From the NCBI GenBank assembly GCA_910585625.1, contig CAJUFQ010000021.1:3013-67012 (forward strand): 64,000 nucleotides of DNA. Direction: 5' to 3'. Below the pieces are notes generated by a model. That model worked only from the letters and a program-made list of their open reading frames with translations. It did not search any database and was not told the origin of the DNA. Positions 45,201 through 51,749 of the stretch are shown here, in pieces; positions within the stretch are counted from its first letter, which is position 1; every line of letters begins with the position of its first letter. Made by a program: the position numbers and the translations under genes. Source of the stretch: an uncultured Lachnospiraceae bacterium (GTDB lineage Bacteria > Bacillota > Clostridia > Lachnospirales > Lachnospiraceae).

Positions 45201-45431
45201 AATCTGCTCCAGCCGCTCTTTGTTCAGCGGTTCAATATATGTGACATCTGCCATTTCCGGATCCGTCATGATTGTCGCAGGGTTGGAATTCACCAACACA
45301 ATTTCATACCCAAGCTTTTTCAACGCTTTACAGGCCTGTGTGCCGGAATAATCAAACTCGCAGGCCTGCCCGATAATGATGGGTCCCGAGCCTATAATCA
45401 ATACTTTATGAATATCAGTTCTCTGTGGCAT
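42207..45431 (-). CDS. carB: Carbamoyl-phosphate synthase large subunit
   Basis: Makes carbamoyl phosphate from ammonia (delivered by CarA), bicarbonate and two ATP, for arginine and pyrimidine synthesis. 1074 residues, normal length. Two homologous ATP-grasp halves (GSGPIIIGQACEFDYSG and GGGPNRIGQGIEFDYCC) and a C-terminal MGS-like allosteric domain (FKILATGNTCELLNEAGIEA). AGGAGG is 7 bases from the ATG at 45431; 51 extra codons further upstream lie across the promoter and are not used. carA is not next to it, unlike the usual carAB pair. Confidence 0.97.
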   Translation of the reverse strand: MPQRTDIHKVLIIGSGPIIIGQACEFDYSGTQACKALKKLGYEIVLVNSNPATIMTDPEMADVTYIEPLNKERLEQIIAKERPDALLPNLGGQSGLNLCAELASAGILDKYQVKVIGVQVDAIERGEDRIEFKNAMNSLGIEMARSEVAYSVDEALEIADKLGYPVVLRPAYTMGGAGGGLVYNKDELRLVCARGLQASLVGQVLVEESILGWEELELEVVRDSEGNMITVCFIENIDPMGVHTGDSFCAAPMLTISEELQKRLQKQAYSIVESVQVIGGTNVQFAHDPVSDRIIVIEINPRTSRSSALASKATGFPIALVSAMLASGLTLKDIPCGKYGTLDKYVPDGDYVVIKFARWAFEKFKGVEDKLGTQMRAVGEVMSIGKNYKEAFQKAIRSLETGRYGLGQIPKLEEKSKRQLLQMLLIPSSERHFAMYEALKRGVTVDELHRITRVKTWFIEQMKELAEEELEILTYKGGLPADELLVKAKKDGFSDKYLSILLDVPEQEIRGQRIKLGVEEAWEGVHVSGTEDSAYYYSTYNAPDSNPVRADKPKIMILGGGPNRIGQGIEFDYCCVHASLALKKMGFETIIVNCNPETVSTDYDTSDKLYFEPLTLEDVLSIYKKEQPVGVIAQFGGQTPLNLAADLEKNGVKILGTSPSVIDLAEDRDLFRAMMDKLEIPMPESGMAVTAEEALDIAHAIGYPVMVRPSYVLGGRGMEVVYNDENLISYMEAAIGVTPDRPILIDRFLNHALECEADAISDGTHAFVPAVMEHIELAGVHSGDSACIIPSKHISEENVATIKEYTRKIAEEMHVRGLMNMQYAIEDGKVYVLEANPRASRTVPLVSKVCNIRMVPLATEIITSEITGNPSPVPGLKEQDIPYYGVKEAVFPFNMFQEVDPVLGPEMRSTGEVLGLAESVGESFFRAQEATQTRLPLGGTVLISVNRKDKAEVVEVGKAFAKAGFKILATGNTCELLNEAGIEAELVKKLHEGRPNLLDLITNGDIDLIINSPVGEDSKHDDSYLRKAAIKAKVPYMTTIAAARATAEGILQVQKKGNGEVHSLQQLHAQIHDK

Positions 45432-45480
45432 ATTGTGTCCTCCTAATTGATTTGATAATCTATGTAGTTCGCAGTGTAAA

Positions 45481-45541
45481 CGCAAAAGCCGCCAGCTTTT
45501 TCGCTCATGGGCATTATAGCACAACTCCGGCTGTTTTACAA
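45481..45541 (-). promoter_or_regulatory. carB promoter and leader hairpin
   Basis: Minus-strand -35 TTGTAA (45536-45541), 17-bp spacer, extended -10 TGCTATAAT (-10 at 45513-45518). Just after the start point, GCGAAAAAGC/GGCTTTTGCG forms a hairpin (45481-45504). The leader is ~75 bases; no PyrR-binding attenuator could be recognised. The rest of the 45432-45760 gap holds the hsp20 control region and AT-rich sequence. Confidence 0.7.
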
Positions 45542-45638
45542 ACACAGAACATAAATTATCTATAATAGGAAATAATAATAGCACGGAACAGCTGCAGCAT
45601 TATTATCGACTAATAATTCACATAATTTTCACACAATT

Positions 45639-45681
45639 TTAGCACTCACTACTTGACAGTGCTAACAATTTGTATTATGAT
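45639..45681 (+). promoter_or_regulatory. CIRCE-like operator and promoter of the Hsp20 gene
   Basis: Left arm TTAGCACTC (45639-45647), 9-base spacer, right arm CAGTGCTAA (45657-45665): the HrcA-binding CIRCE element with one changed base (consensus GAGTGCTAA). A -35 TTGACA (45653-45658) runs from the spacer into the right arm, and TATGAT follows after 17 bp (45676-45681). HrcA bound here would block the promoter directly. Confidence 0.9.
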
Positions 45682-45760
45682 ATGTTGTGAACAAAAGGAA
45701 ACGGATTAGGATCCAAACCTATTGCTTCACAGAAAATAATTGACAAAGGAGCGATGATTT

Positions 45761-46183
45761 ATGTTAATGCCAAGTATTTTTACAAAAGATTTATTCGATG
45801 ATTTTTTTGAGCCACGCTATCATGGTTATGACCGCAATCAGGCTCTGATGAGGACTGATGTGAAGGAGACGGGACAGGGCTATCAGCTTTCCATGGATCT
45901 TCCCGGCGTAAAGAAGGAAGACCTGAAGGCCGAATTAAAAGACGGATACCTGACTATCAGCGCAACAACCCGGCAGGACAACGACGAGAAGGACTCCGAA
46001 GGACGGTATATCCGCCGCGAACGCTACTATGGAACTTTCAACCGAAGCTTCTTCGTTGGCGAGAATGTGACCCAGGATGAAATCAAGGCCAAGTTTGAGA
46101 ATGGAATACTCTCTTTACAGATTCCGAAAAAGGAGCCGGCAAAACAGGTAGATGAGAAGAGGTATATCGCAATCGAAGGGTAA
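45761..46183 (+). CDS. Hsp20 / alpha-crystallin small heat-shock protein
   Basis: 140 residues. ATP-independent holdase that keeps unfolding proteins soluble. The alpha-crystallin domain spans ~30-125 (YQLSMDLPGVKKEDLKAEL, RRERYYGTFNRSFFV, the closing FENGILSLQIPKK). It has the short N-terminal arm usual for clostridial Hsp18. GGAG is 9 bases from the ATG. HrcA-type control via CIRCE is predicted, a regulon normally limited to groESL and dnaK operons. Confidence 0.95.
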   Translation: MLMPSIFTKDLFDDFFEPRYHGYDRNQALMRTDVKETGQGYQLSMDLPGVKKEDLKAELKDGYLTISATTRQDNDEKDSEGRYIRRERYYGTFNRSFFVGENVTQDEIKAKFENGILSLQIPKKEPAKQVDEKRYIAIEG

Positions 46184-46235
46184 ACAGCTTTGCCGCACAT
46201 ATCTCAACCGAGGCACAATCAGCCTTGCTGCTGAG

Positions 46236-46273
46236 ACAGGGCCGGCCGTTATCAATATGACGGCCGGCCCTGT
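46236..46273 (+). terminator. Strong hairpin after the Hsp20 gene
   Basis: Perfect 14-bp GC-rich stem (ACAGGGCCGGCCGT and complement) with a 10-base loop, 52 bases after the stop. The T-run is short (TTATATCC), so termination is likely but not certain. Confidence 0.75.
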
Positions 46274-46411
46274 TATATCCTGCTTTCTCTCTCCAAAATC
46301 TTTGGAAACTTCGGCAGTTGAAAGACAAACTGCTGATATGGACATTTACCGCATTCTCATCACCGTAATCTACTTCCGCTTCTTGTGACGGAATACTCGT
46401 TAAGATTCATT

Positions 46412-46446
46412 ACAAAGGGTTTTGTCATGTAATCATCCGCTTTTAC
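46412..46446 (-). pseudogene. Possible remnant of a response-regulator receiver domain
   Basis: In the 334-bp gap between the Hsp20 and MATE genes, one minus-strand frame reads VKADDYMTKPFVM, very close to the (G)ADDYxTKPF end of OmpR-type receiver domains. The residues before and after do not continue the domain and stops follow, so only a short decayed piece remains, if it is real. The rest of the gap is featureless apart from the hairpin at 46236. Confidence 0.35.
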
Positions 46447-46517
46447 CAAAAAGCAGAGCCAATGAACAGCAGAAATCTTACCCGCACATTCATCAGCCCT
46501 GCAATCATATAAGATTC

Positions 46518-47849
46518 TCAATACCCATAGCGTTTTCGATATTTCAGGAACATTCCCGCAGATAATGCAAGCGCCATCAGCTCCGCCGCCGGCGTCGCCA
46601 GCCAGATGCCGTTCACGCCCAAAAGCGCCGGCAGCACGAGCATTGTAACCAGCATGAAAACAAAAGACCTGGAAAACGCAAGTATTGCCGAGACCACGCC
46701 ATTTGACAAGGCCGTGAACATCCCACTGGCAAAAATATTGAAACCAATGAAACACAGCGCAATCGTGCAGATCCTGTTCCCGGTCACCGCCAGGCCGTAC
46801 ACCGGGTTATCAGGGCGGGCAAACACAGACACTAACGGCTCCGTGAGGAAACATGAGGCTGCCACGGTCAGGACAGAAATGACCGCAATCACCTTCAGGC
46901 TGGCCGCCACCAATTTTTTCATTTTAGCATGGTTCTGCTCCCCATGGTAAAAACTGAGCATAGGGGCCACCCCATAAGAATACCCGGTATAAAGAGAGCT
47001 TGCAAACATCAGCACATACATAATTATCGTCACGGCCGCCACGCCATTTTCCCCTACATAACGGAGCAGCGTCCAGTTAAACATCATGGTAATAATCCCG
47101 GTGACAAGCGCAGTCGCCATCTCAGAACATCCGTTTGTCGCAGCATCCGACAAAACCCGGAAACGAAACGCCGGTTTCTTAAAATGCAACAGGCTGTTCC
47201 TGCGGCTGAATACGACAAATCCCACGACGGCTGTCACCGAGTACCCAAGGCCCGTCGCAATCGCTGCCCCGCGGATGCCCATGCCCAGCACCGCAAGGAA
47301 CACATAGTCAAGCACCATATTCAGCACGCCGCCCGCCACGGAGCAAACCAGAGAAAGCGTCGCTTTCTCACTGGCAATCATATAAAGAGTGAAATTGTTC
47401 ATCAGCAGGATTGGAACCGTAAACAGCAGATAACGGCTCAGGTATTGCACACAGTAGCCCGCCACATCCGCTGAGAGGCCCATGCCTGCAAAAATCCGCT
47501 CCATCACAAGATATCCGACGCCGCACATGGCAAGCCCTGCCAAGATATTCACCAGAATCAGGAATGTAAAGTCCTCCCTGGCCTCTTCCTGTTTGTGCTG
47601 CCCCATCTTCTTCATCACCACCGCGCTCCCGCCGGTGGCAAGCATCGTGGAAATAGCAGTGACCAGCTGGATGATCGGAGCCGTAAGGTTAACCGCCGAT
47701 AAGGCGTCCGTCCCAATCAGGTTCGACACAAACAGCCCATCCACCATCGTATAGAACGACATAAATACGCTCATGGCAATCGTGGGGATAGCAAATTTTA
47801 AGATATTTTTCAGGGTTACCGGCTTTTCATACGCATTTTGGTTTTCCAT
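46518..47849 (-). CDS. MATE-family multidrug/toxin efflux transporter
   Basis: 443 residues, twelve predicted membrane helices in two homologous halves (PTIAMSVFMSFYTMVDGLFVSNLIG near the start; FNWTLLRYVGENGVAAVTI at the second half). Na+- or H+-driven export of cationic drugs or metabolites. AAGGAGG is 11 bases before the ATG at 47849; the longer frame upstream crosses the promoter. Transcription is probably switched on by the divergent MerR protein through the 19-bp-spacer promoter. Confidence 0.92.
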   Translation of the reverse strand: MENQNAYEKPVTLKNILKFAIPTIAMSVFMSFYTMVDGLFVSNLIGTDALSAVNLTAPIIQLVTAISTMLATGGSAVVMKKMGQHKQEEAREDFTFLILVNILAGLAMCGVGYLVMERIFAGMGLSADVAGYCVQYLSRYLLFTVPILLMNNFTLYMIASEKATLSLVCSVAGGVLNMVLDYVFLAVLGMGIRGAAIATGLGYSVTAVVGFVVFSRRNSLLHFKKPAFRFRVLSDAATNGCSEMATALVTGIITMMFNWTLLRYVGENGVAAVTIIMYVLMFASSLYTGYSYGVAPMLSFYHGEQNHAKMKKLVAASLKVIAVISVLTVAASCFLTEPLVSVFARPDNPVYGLAVTGNRICTIALCFIGFNIFASGMFTALSNGVVSAILAFSRSFVFMLVTMLVLPALLGVNGIWLATPAAELMALALSAGMFLKYRKRYGY

Positions 47850-47902
47850 TGATTTCCGTACCTCCTTCTTTTCTTCCCTTGTTTTTGTTCTCTGTATATG
47901 GT

Positions 47903-47933
47903 AGCATAAACTATACAGTAACTGTACAGTCAA
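47903..47933. promoter_or_regulatory. MerR-type operator/promoter between the MATE and MerR genes
   Basis: On the minus strand: -35 TTGACT (47928-47933), a 19-bp spacer, -10 TATGCT (47903-47908). The overlong spacer holds a dyad with arms ACTATACAG and CTGTACAGT (plus-strand reading, 47910-47918 and 47922-47930), 3 bases apart with one mismatch. This is the exact layout of promoters that MerR-family activators untwist. Confidence 0.9.
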
Positions 47934-47947
47934 GGGGGGATTGAAAA

Positions 47948-48787
47948 ATGAACGAAAAAGACAAACTGCTGACCATTGGGCAATTCGCATCCATGCACGG
48001 AATCAACAAAAAAACTTTGATGTGGTACGACGAAGTCGGGTTGTTTAAGCCCGCATCCATCAATCCTGAAAACGGTTACCGCTTCTATACCTACCGCCAA
48101 AGTCCCATCTTGGAGACAATCCTGCTGCTGCGGGAATCGGACGTGTCCATAGAAGAAATAAAAGCGTTTATGGAAAACCGCTCCGCAGAGAACCTGAAAT
48201 TCCTGTTAGAAGAAAAAATGGAAAGCCTGGAACGCAGCATCATCCACCTGAAAGCTATCAAAAAAACATTGGGTAAATACCACCAGAACATGTCCACGTT
48301 ACTAAATATGGACTTGACAGAAATCAGCATCGTTGAAAAAGAAAAACGCTGCCTGATTACCATAGATATACAAGAAGACACTTCCTTTGAAGAAGAAGTG
48401 GAACTGGTTACCGCCGAAACGGAAAAATACAAGCTGGGGCGGCTGCACGACGCCAATTACGGATCCATGATTCCCGTTACAAGCCTGGAAGAGGGCGATT
48501 TTGAGAACTATACGAAAATTTTCATTGAAATCCCTTTCCTTACAGAACAAAACGAACATCCGCAAGGAAAAAGCAGCCTGCACATCCAGCCAGGCGGCAG
48601 ATACCTGAGGGCGTTCCACAAAGGGGATTGGGACGGCATTCCCCTGCGCTATCAGCAAATCCTTGCATATGCCAGCGGACATGGGCTGAAACTAGCGGGA
48701 TACTCTTACGAAATGGGCATCAATGAAATTGTCGTTGACCGGATAGAAGACTATATCGTACAGATTGAAATCCCAATTCGTATCTAA
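47948..48787 (+). CDS. MerR-family transcriptional regulator with GyrI-like effector domain
   Basis: 279 residues. N-terminal winged helix (~8-75; TIGQFASMHGINKKTLMWYDEVGLFKP), a coiled-coil dimerisation helix (~80-120) and a C-terminal GyrI/BmrR-type ligand domain (~125-279) that binds hydrophobic compounds. GGGGGGA precedes the ATG by 7 bases. It probably senses a toxic compound and activates the divergent MATE pump while limiting its own synthesis from the shared operator. Confidence 0.92.
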   Translation: MNEKDKLLTIGQFASMHGINKKTLMWYDEVGLFKPASINPENGYRFYTYRQSPILETILLLRESDVSIEEIKAFMENRSAENLKFLLEEKMESLERSIIHLKAIKKTLGKYHQNMSTLLNMDLTEISIVEKEKRCLITIDIQEDTSFEEEVELVTAETEKYKLGRLHDANYGSMIPVTSLEEGDFENYTKIFIEIPFLTEQNEHPQGKSSLHIQPGGRYLRAFHKGDWDGIPLRYQQILAYASGHGLKLAGYSYEMGINEIVVDRIEDYIVQIEIPIRI

Positions 48788-48816
48788 GACAATGAGAACG
48801 AATCTTTGACCTGGCA

Positions 48817-48839
48817 GGAAGGAGGTTACGCCTCCTTCC
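48817..48839. terminator. Hairpin between converging MerR and nuclease genes
   Basis: Stem GGAAGGAGG/CCTCCTTCC with loop TTACG. No clear T-run on either side, but its position between two stop codons fits a shared terminator. Confidence 0.6.
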
Positions 48840-48885
48840 CATCATTCAGAAGTCTCAGGGGAATCAAAAGAAGAAACTGTACGGC

Positions 48886-49650
48886 TTACGGTAGCGACAG
48901 CTGGAAGTACATCATATTATGGTCGCTGTACACCTTGCCGTTTTCCTCATCCACAACCTTAATATTCTCATACTTCAATAAAATAAAAGTTACCTTCTCA
49001 CTACAAAACGCGTAATCGTAGGTATTATGTCTGTTCCCTCCCGCCCCTTGGGTCGGCGTACTCGGAGCAAATACCTGGCAAATTTTCGGCCTGCTTCTTG
49101 TCCCGCTGTATCTAATCGTATTAAACATATCCGGCGCAAGCATCTGCCCTGAACAATCATGTTCGAAAGGTTCCGCATTGAAATCCCCGGCAAGGAACCA
49201 CGAAAGACTTGCATTATCAGTAATTTGGTCAATTACATTTGTCGTCTCCGTCAATGAGTCGCCGCCCGCATTCATATGGGCAGTCAGCACAAAAAGCTTG
49301 CCAAGCGCCCCGAATACCGGTACCCTTCTCCCCGTATGCCCGGTGTAGATGCAGTCAACCAATTCCAGCTCCTGAAAATTTGCCAGCACCGCAATCGTGC
49401 ATCTCTGGTTATCAGCCATAAGATCCTCTTCTGCATAAACACAGGTAAAACCATAGCCAACATCGTCGCCTTTACTGTATCCTGTCGTCTCCGGCGCGCC
49501 CGCCTCCTGCAGTAAAATCAGGCACTGTTCATCCTCAATACGGTCTATCGCGTGCTGCAGCATCAGCAGCTTCTTGGTTTCCGTCTGGCAATTCTTTTCA
49601 TCCCCGCTGCCGCCCTGCGCGTTCCAGCTAAAAATATGTAACCTAGGCAT
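48886..49650 (-). CDS. CdtB-like nuclease (endonuclease/exonuclease/phosphatase family)
   Basis: 254 residues. The sequence follows the cytolethal distending toxin B pattern closely: SWNAQGGSG (N10), LLQEAGAP (E49), FVLTAHMNAGGD (H125), LSWFLAGDFNAEP (D156, N158), PSTPTQGAGG, YDYA (D212) and SDH (D243-H244). All DNase I-type catalytic and metal residues are present, so it should cut DNA or a phosphoester. No signal peptide or membrane segment exists, and no CdtA/CdtC lectin subunits are nearby, unlike Gram-negative CDT. GAGGTGG precedes the ATG; 20 bases separate it from the DUF2589-like gene upstream. It is last of four co-transcribed genes. An EEP phosphatase of another type is the alternative, but the TPTQG and QEAG segments favour CdtB. 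Confidence 0.85.
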   Translation of the reverse strand: MPRLHIFSWNAQGGSGDEKNCQTETKKLLMLQHAIDRIEDEQCLILLQEAGAPETTGYSKGDDVGYGFTCVYAEEDLMADNQRCTIAVLANFQELELVDCIYTGHTGRRVPVFGALGKLFVLTAHMNAGGDSLTETTNVIDQITDNASLSWFLAGDFNAEPFEHDCSGQMLAPDMFNTIRYSGTRSRPKICQVFAPSTPTQGAGGNRHNTYDYAFCSEKVTFILLKYENIKVVDEENGKVYSDHNMMYFQLSLP

Positions 49651-49670
49651 TTTACCACCTCAATAATCTG

Positions 49671-50480
49671 TCAGCTCTTGCTCAGCGTAATCGGCTCCAT
49701 CGTCTCTGCCAGCAGGGACGTCAGCTTCGACATGCCTTCTGTCGCCGGCTGCTGTACGGCATGGACTGCAATCGAATACGTTGCTTTCTGCGTATTGCTG
49801 TATGTGCCGGTGGATGTATTGGAGACCTTGCCGGAGATATTGCCGGACACGCCCCAAAAGCCAAATTTCACATTCGTCTCCAAATCCGTCGTCGTCGTAT
49901 TATTCTGCGTATTGGCGATGTTCACTTCCATGTCAAATTTCACATCCGCAGAATTCATCGTGAATGCCGGGATTGGGACCAACGACAGTAATGGCACGTC
50001 AATTTCAAAATCCTCCTTCGACACCGTCCCGGTCACCTCGTCCACAACCGGGCGCGTATACGCAAACTTAAGGATTCTCGTCTGATTCTCACCTTTGTCA
50101 CCAAATTTCGCTTTAGCAGAATCATTAAATGCAATCCGAAACAGCGTCTGGATATAGACCTCGCACAATTCCGCCTGCCCTCTTGCCATCTCCACAAACG
50201 GCGCGCATATTAATTGCCCGATTGGAAGGTTTGTAAAATAGGACGATACTTTATCATCGCCGGCCCCTTTTGCGCCCCCGCCATTTTTGCCGCTCTTTTC
50301 CGCTTTCCCGGTAAGGGCGTCCGCCCCTGCCATATGAATATCGAGATCCGCCGCAATCTGCACATCCCCGTTCATCCGGCCATTTCCATCCGGCTGCGTA
50401 CCCTCATTCACCTGGCCGTTTCCATCCGGCTGCACATCCTCGTTCACCTGTTCATTCCCATTCATCCGTTCATTTGCCAT
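49671..50480 (-). CDS. DUF2589-like protein with disordered N-terminus
   Basis: 269 residues. N-terminal ~85 residues are low-complexity with two to three repeats of QPDGNGQVNE type. The rest matches what I recall of DUF2589: an amphipathic helix (YFTNLPIGQLICAPFVEMAR), then strands with VPLLSLVPIPAFTMNSADV and KFDMEVNIANTQNN, a glycine/serine/threonine-rich middle, and a closing YSIAVHAVQQP...GMSKLTSLLAE. The fold looks like a beta-sandwich with a helical arm. No signal peptide. GAGGAGG is 8 bases from the ATG; 13 bases separate it from the related upstream gene. Function unknown; it may form a carrier or assembly for the nuclease, or be its inhibitor. Confidence 0.8.
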   Translation of the reverse strand: MANERMNGNEQVNEDVQPDGNGQVNEGTQPDGNGRMNGDVQIAADLDIHMAGADALTGKAEKSGKNGGGAKGAGDDKVSSYFTNLPIGQLICAPFVEMARGQAELCEVYIQTLFRIAFNDSAKAKFGDKGENQTRILKFAYTRPVVDEVTGTVSKEDFEIDVPLLSLVPIPAFTMNSADVKFDMEVNIANTQNNTTTTDLETNVKFGFWGVSGNISGKVSNTSTGTYSNTQKATYSIAVHAVQQPATEGMSKLTSLLAETMEPITLSKS

Positions 50481-50493
50481 TGCTTATACCTCC

Positions 50494-50946
50494 TCAGATA
50501 GTTTTATTCAGCATATTAATAACTTCCCTTTTGCCGTCCGCCGCTTCCTCTCTACGGAACGTCATCTTTACCTCGCATTGCCCGTCCGTTTCGGCCGTCC
50601 CTGCCTCGTCCTGCGCGTCTTCCGCTTTTCTCGCAGACCCCAGCTCAGCCATAAGGTTGTTCCCGGCAGACGTTAAATTCGTGCGCACCGTCACCTCAAC
50701 CCGATCCATCACCAGCCCGTTATGCGGAGCCAAGGCTGCAAGCGGCACGGAAAATCTGCCCTCTTTGCGGCGGCTGCTCTCGGAATACATAACTTTTACT
50801 TCTTTTGTCAGCGGCTCCAGCACACCGTTTGTCTCCTTGAAGTAATCCAGGAAACTGGCTGTCTGCGTCTGCTCCATCATATACTGCGTAACCTGGACGG
50901 CCTGCGTTATCTCTGCTAACAATAACTGAAACTCAATTTTCTCCAT
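50494..50946 (-). CDS. Second, shorter DUF2589-related protein
   Basis: 150 residues. Begins with a long helix (EKIEFQLLLAEITQAVQVTQYMME), then VPLAALAPHNGLVMDRVEV aligns with VPLLSLVPIPAFTMNSADV of the next gene, including the two prolines and the following alternating hydrophobic strand. An acidic linker and a final strand (CEVKMTFRREEAADGKREVINML) follow. The two proteins appear homologous and could form a hetero-oligomer. The binding site is weak (GGGG, ~11 bases from the ATG), so translation may depend on the upstream gene, which ends 20 bases before. Confidence 0.75.
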   Translation of the reverse strand: MEKIEFQLLLAEITQAVQVTQYMMEQTQTASFLDYFKETNGVLEPLTKEVKVMYSESSRRKEGRFSVPLAALAPHNGLVMDRVEVTVRTNLTSAGNNLMAELGSARKAEDAQDEAGTAETDGQCEVKMTFRREEAADGKREVINMLNKTI

Positions 50947-50966
50947 AATAGACAGCCCCAGCCTTT

Positions 50967-51188
50967 CTATCCCTGCAACTGAAATACATATTCTTCCTCT
51001 ACACCGTACTTGCTGCGCAGCTCCTGCAGATTGCTGCCGACCTCGGCAATCCTATGCCCTCCTTTAGCCTCCTGCTCCGGTATCCATACGGCGTATCTCT
51101 GCGCCGGCATGCCGCCTACGCCCGCGTTCTGCCCTAAATCCGTAATGAAACAGACTCCATCCGTCAGCGCGTTCCAGTCTTCTCCCAA
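50967..51188 (-). CDS. Small protein opening the CdtB-like operon
   Basis: 73 residues with a TTG start: GGGGGTGG lies about 6 bases before it, an in-frame stop is just upstream, and no ATG is available. The protein is compact with WIPEQEAKGGHRIAEV and LQELRSKYGVEEEYVFQLQG; no family recognised and no signal peptide. It could be an immunity protein, a regulator or a structural partner. The strong promoter 50 bases upstream makes it the first gene of the operon. Confidence 0.6.
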   Translation of the reverse strand: MGEDWNALTDGVCFITDLGQNAGVGGMPAQRYAVWIPEQEAKGGHRIAEVGSNLQELRSKYGVEEEYVFQLQG

Positions 51189-51239
51189 ACGCCGCCACCC
51201 CCTTTCATTTTATCGATTCCTGTCAATATTTGTTGTTTC

Positions 51240-51269
51240 AGTATAGCTTACGGAAACATTCCATGTCAA
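51240..51269 (-). promoter_or_regulatory. Promoter of the CdtB-like/DUF2589 operon
   Basis: Minus-strand -35 TTGACA (51264-51269), 18-bp spacer, -10 TATACT (51240-51245). A good sigma-A match that would start about 45 bases before the TTG of the first gene. A second TTGACA at 51220-51225 has no -10. The spacer holds no clear dyad. Confidence 0.75.
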
Positions 51270-51369
51270 CAAATCGGGGAAAGCCTTAATGGTTTCTTAG
51301 CGCGGGAAACCGCATCTATGAAGTTTTATTGTAAAAATAAAATTTTAGACGCTGCAGAGCAGAAAAAAG

Positions 51370-51395
51370 ACGCAAAGCCTAAACGGCTTCACACC
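51370..51395 (-). terminator. Weak terminator after the small gene at 51423
   Basis: AAGCC/GGCTT hairpin followed by TGCGTCTTTTTTC on the minus strand. It isolates the nuclease operon from readthrough. The rest of 51270-51422 shows nothing further. Confidence 0.5.
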
Positions 51396-51422
51396 TTAAA
51401 TCTGTCTTCCGTTGTGGAAACG

Positions 51423-51614
51423 CTATTCTTTGATTTCATCAATATCCGTCATGTTTACGCCTGCAACCTGAAGAATTGCTTTTAAGGAAAGGTATTCCTT
51501 TTTCAATTTAGCATATGTCTTGGCGGCTCCTTCTTCCCTTGCGGTCAACATATAGTCTTGGATCTTCCTAAAATCGTCAATCGCAGCTTTTGCGATTTCA
51601 AGGCCACTTGGCAT
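51423..51614 (-). CDS. Small helical protein of unknown function
   Basis: 63 residues (MPSGLEIAKAAIDDFRKIQDYM...), almost entirely helical and charged, ending VAGVNMTDIDEIKE. I have a recollection of similar short proteins across Lachnospiraceae, but no function. AGGTGA is 4 bases from the ATG at 51614; upstream in-frame ATGs have no site. It lies downstream of the giant surface genes by ~135 bases and upstream of the nuclease operon, from which it is separated by a terminator. Confidence 0.55.
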   Translation of the reverse strand: MPSGLEIAKAAIDDFRKIQDYMLTAREEGAAKTYAKLKKEYLSLKAILQVAGVNMTDIDEIKE

Positions 51615-51749
51615 ACCATCACCTACTTTCCGCACACTGTTCCTGCTTTTATTATAGCAATAAGCCGTTTTTGTACAAAGCCTTTCTGGCATTATCGAAG
51701 GTTTCAGGCATGCCAAAGCAGTTGATCATTTCTTTATCTTTCCGCTCTG

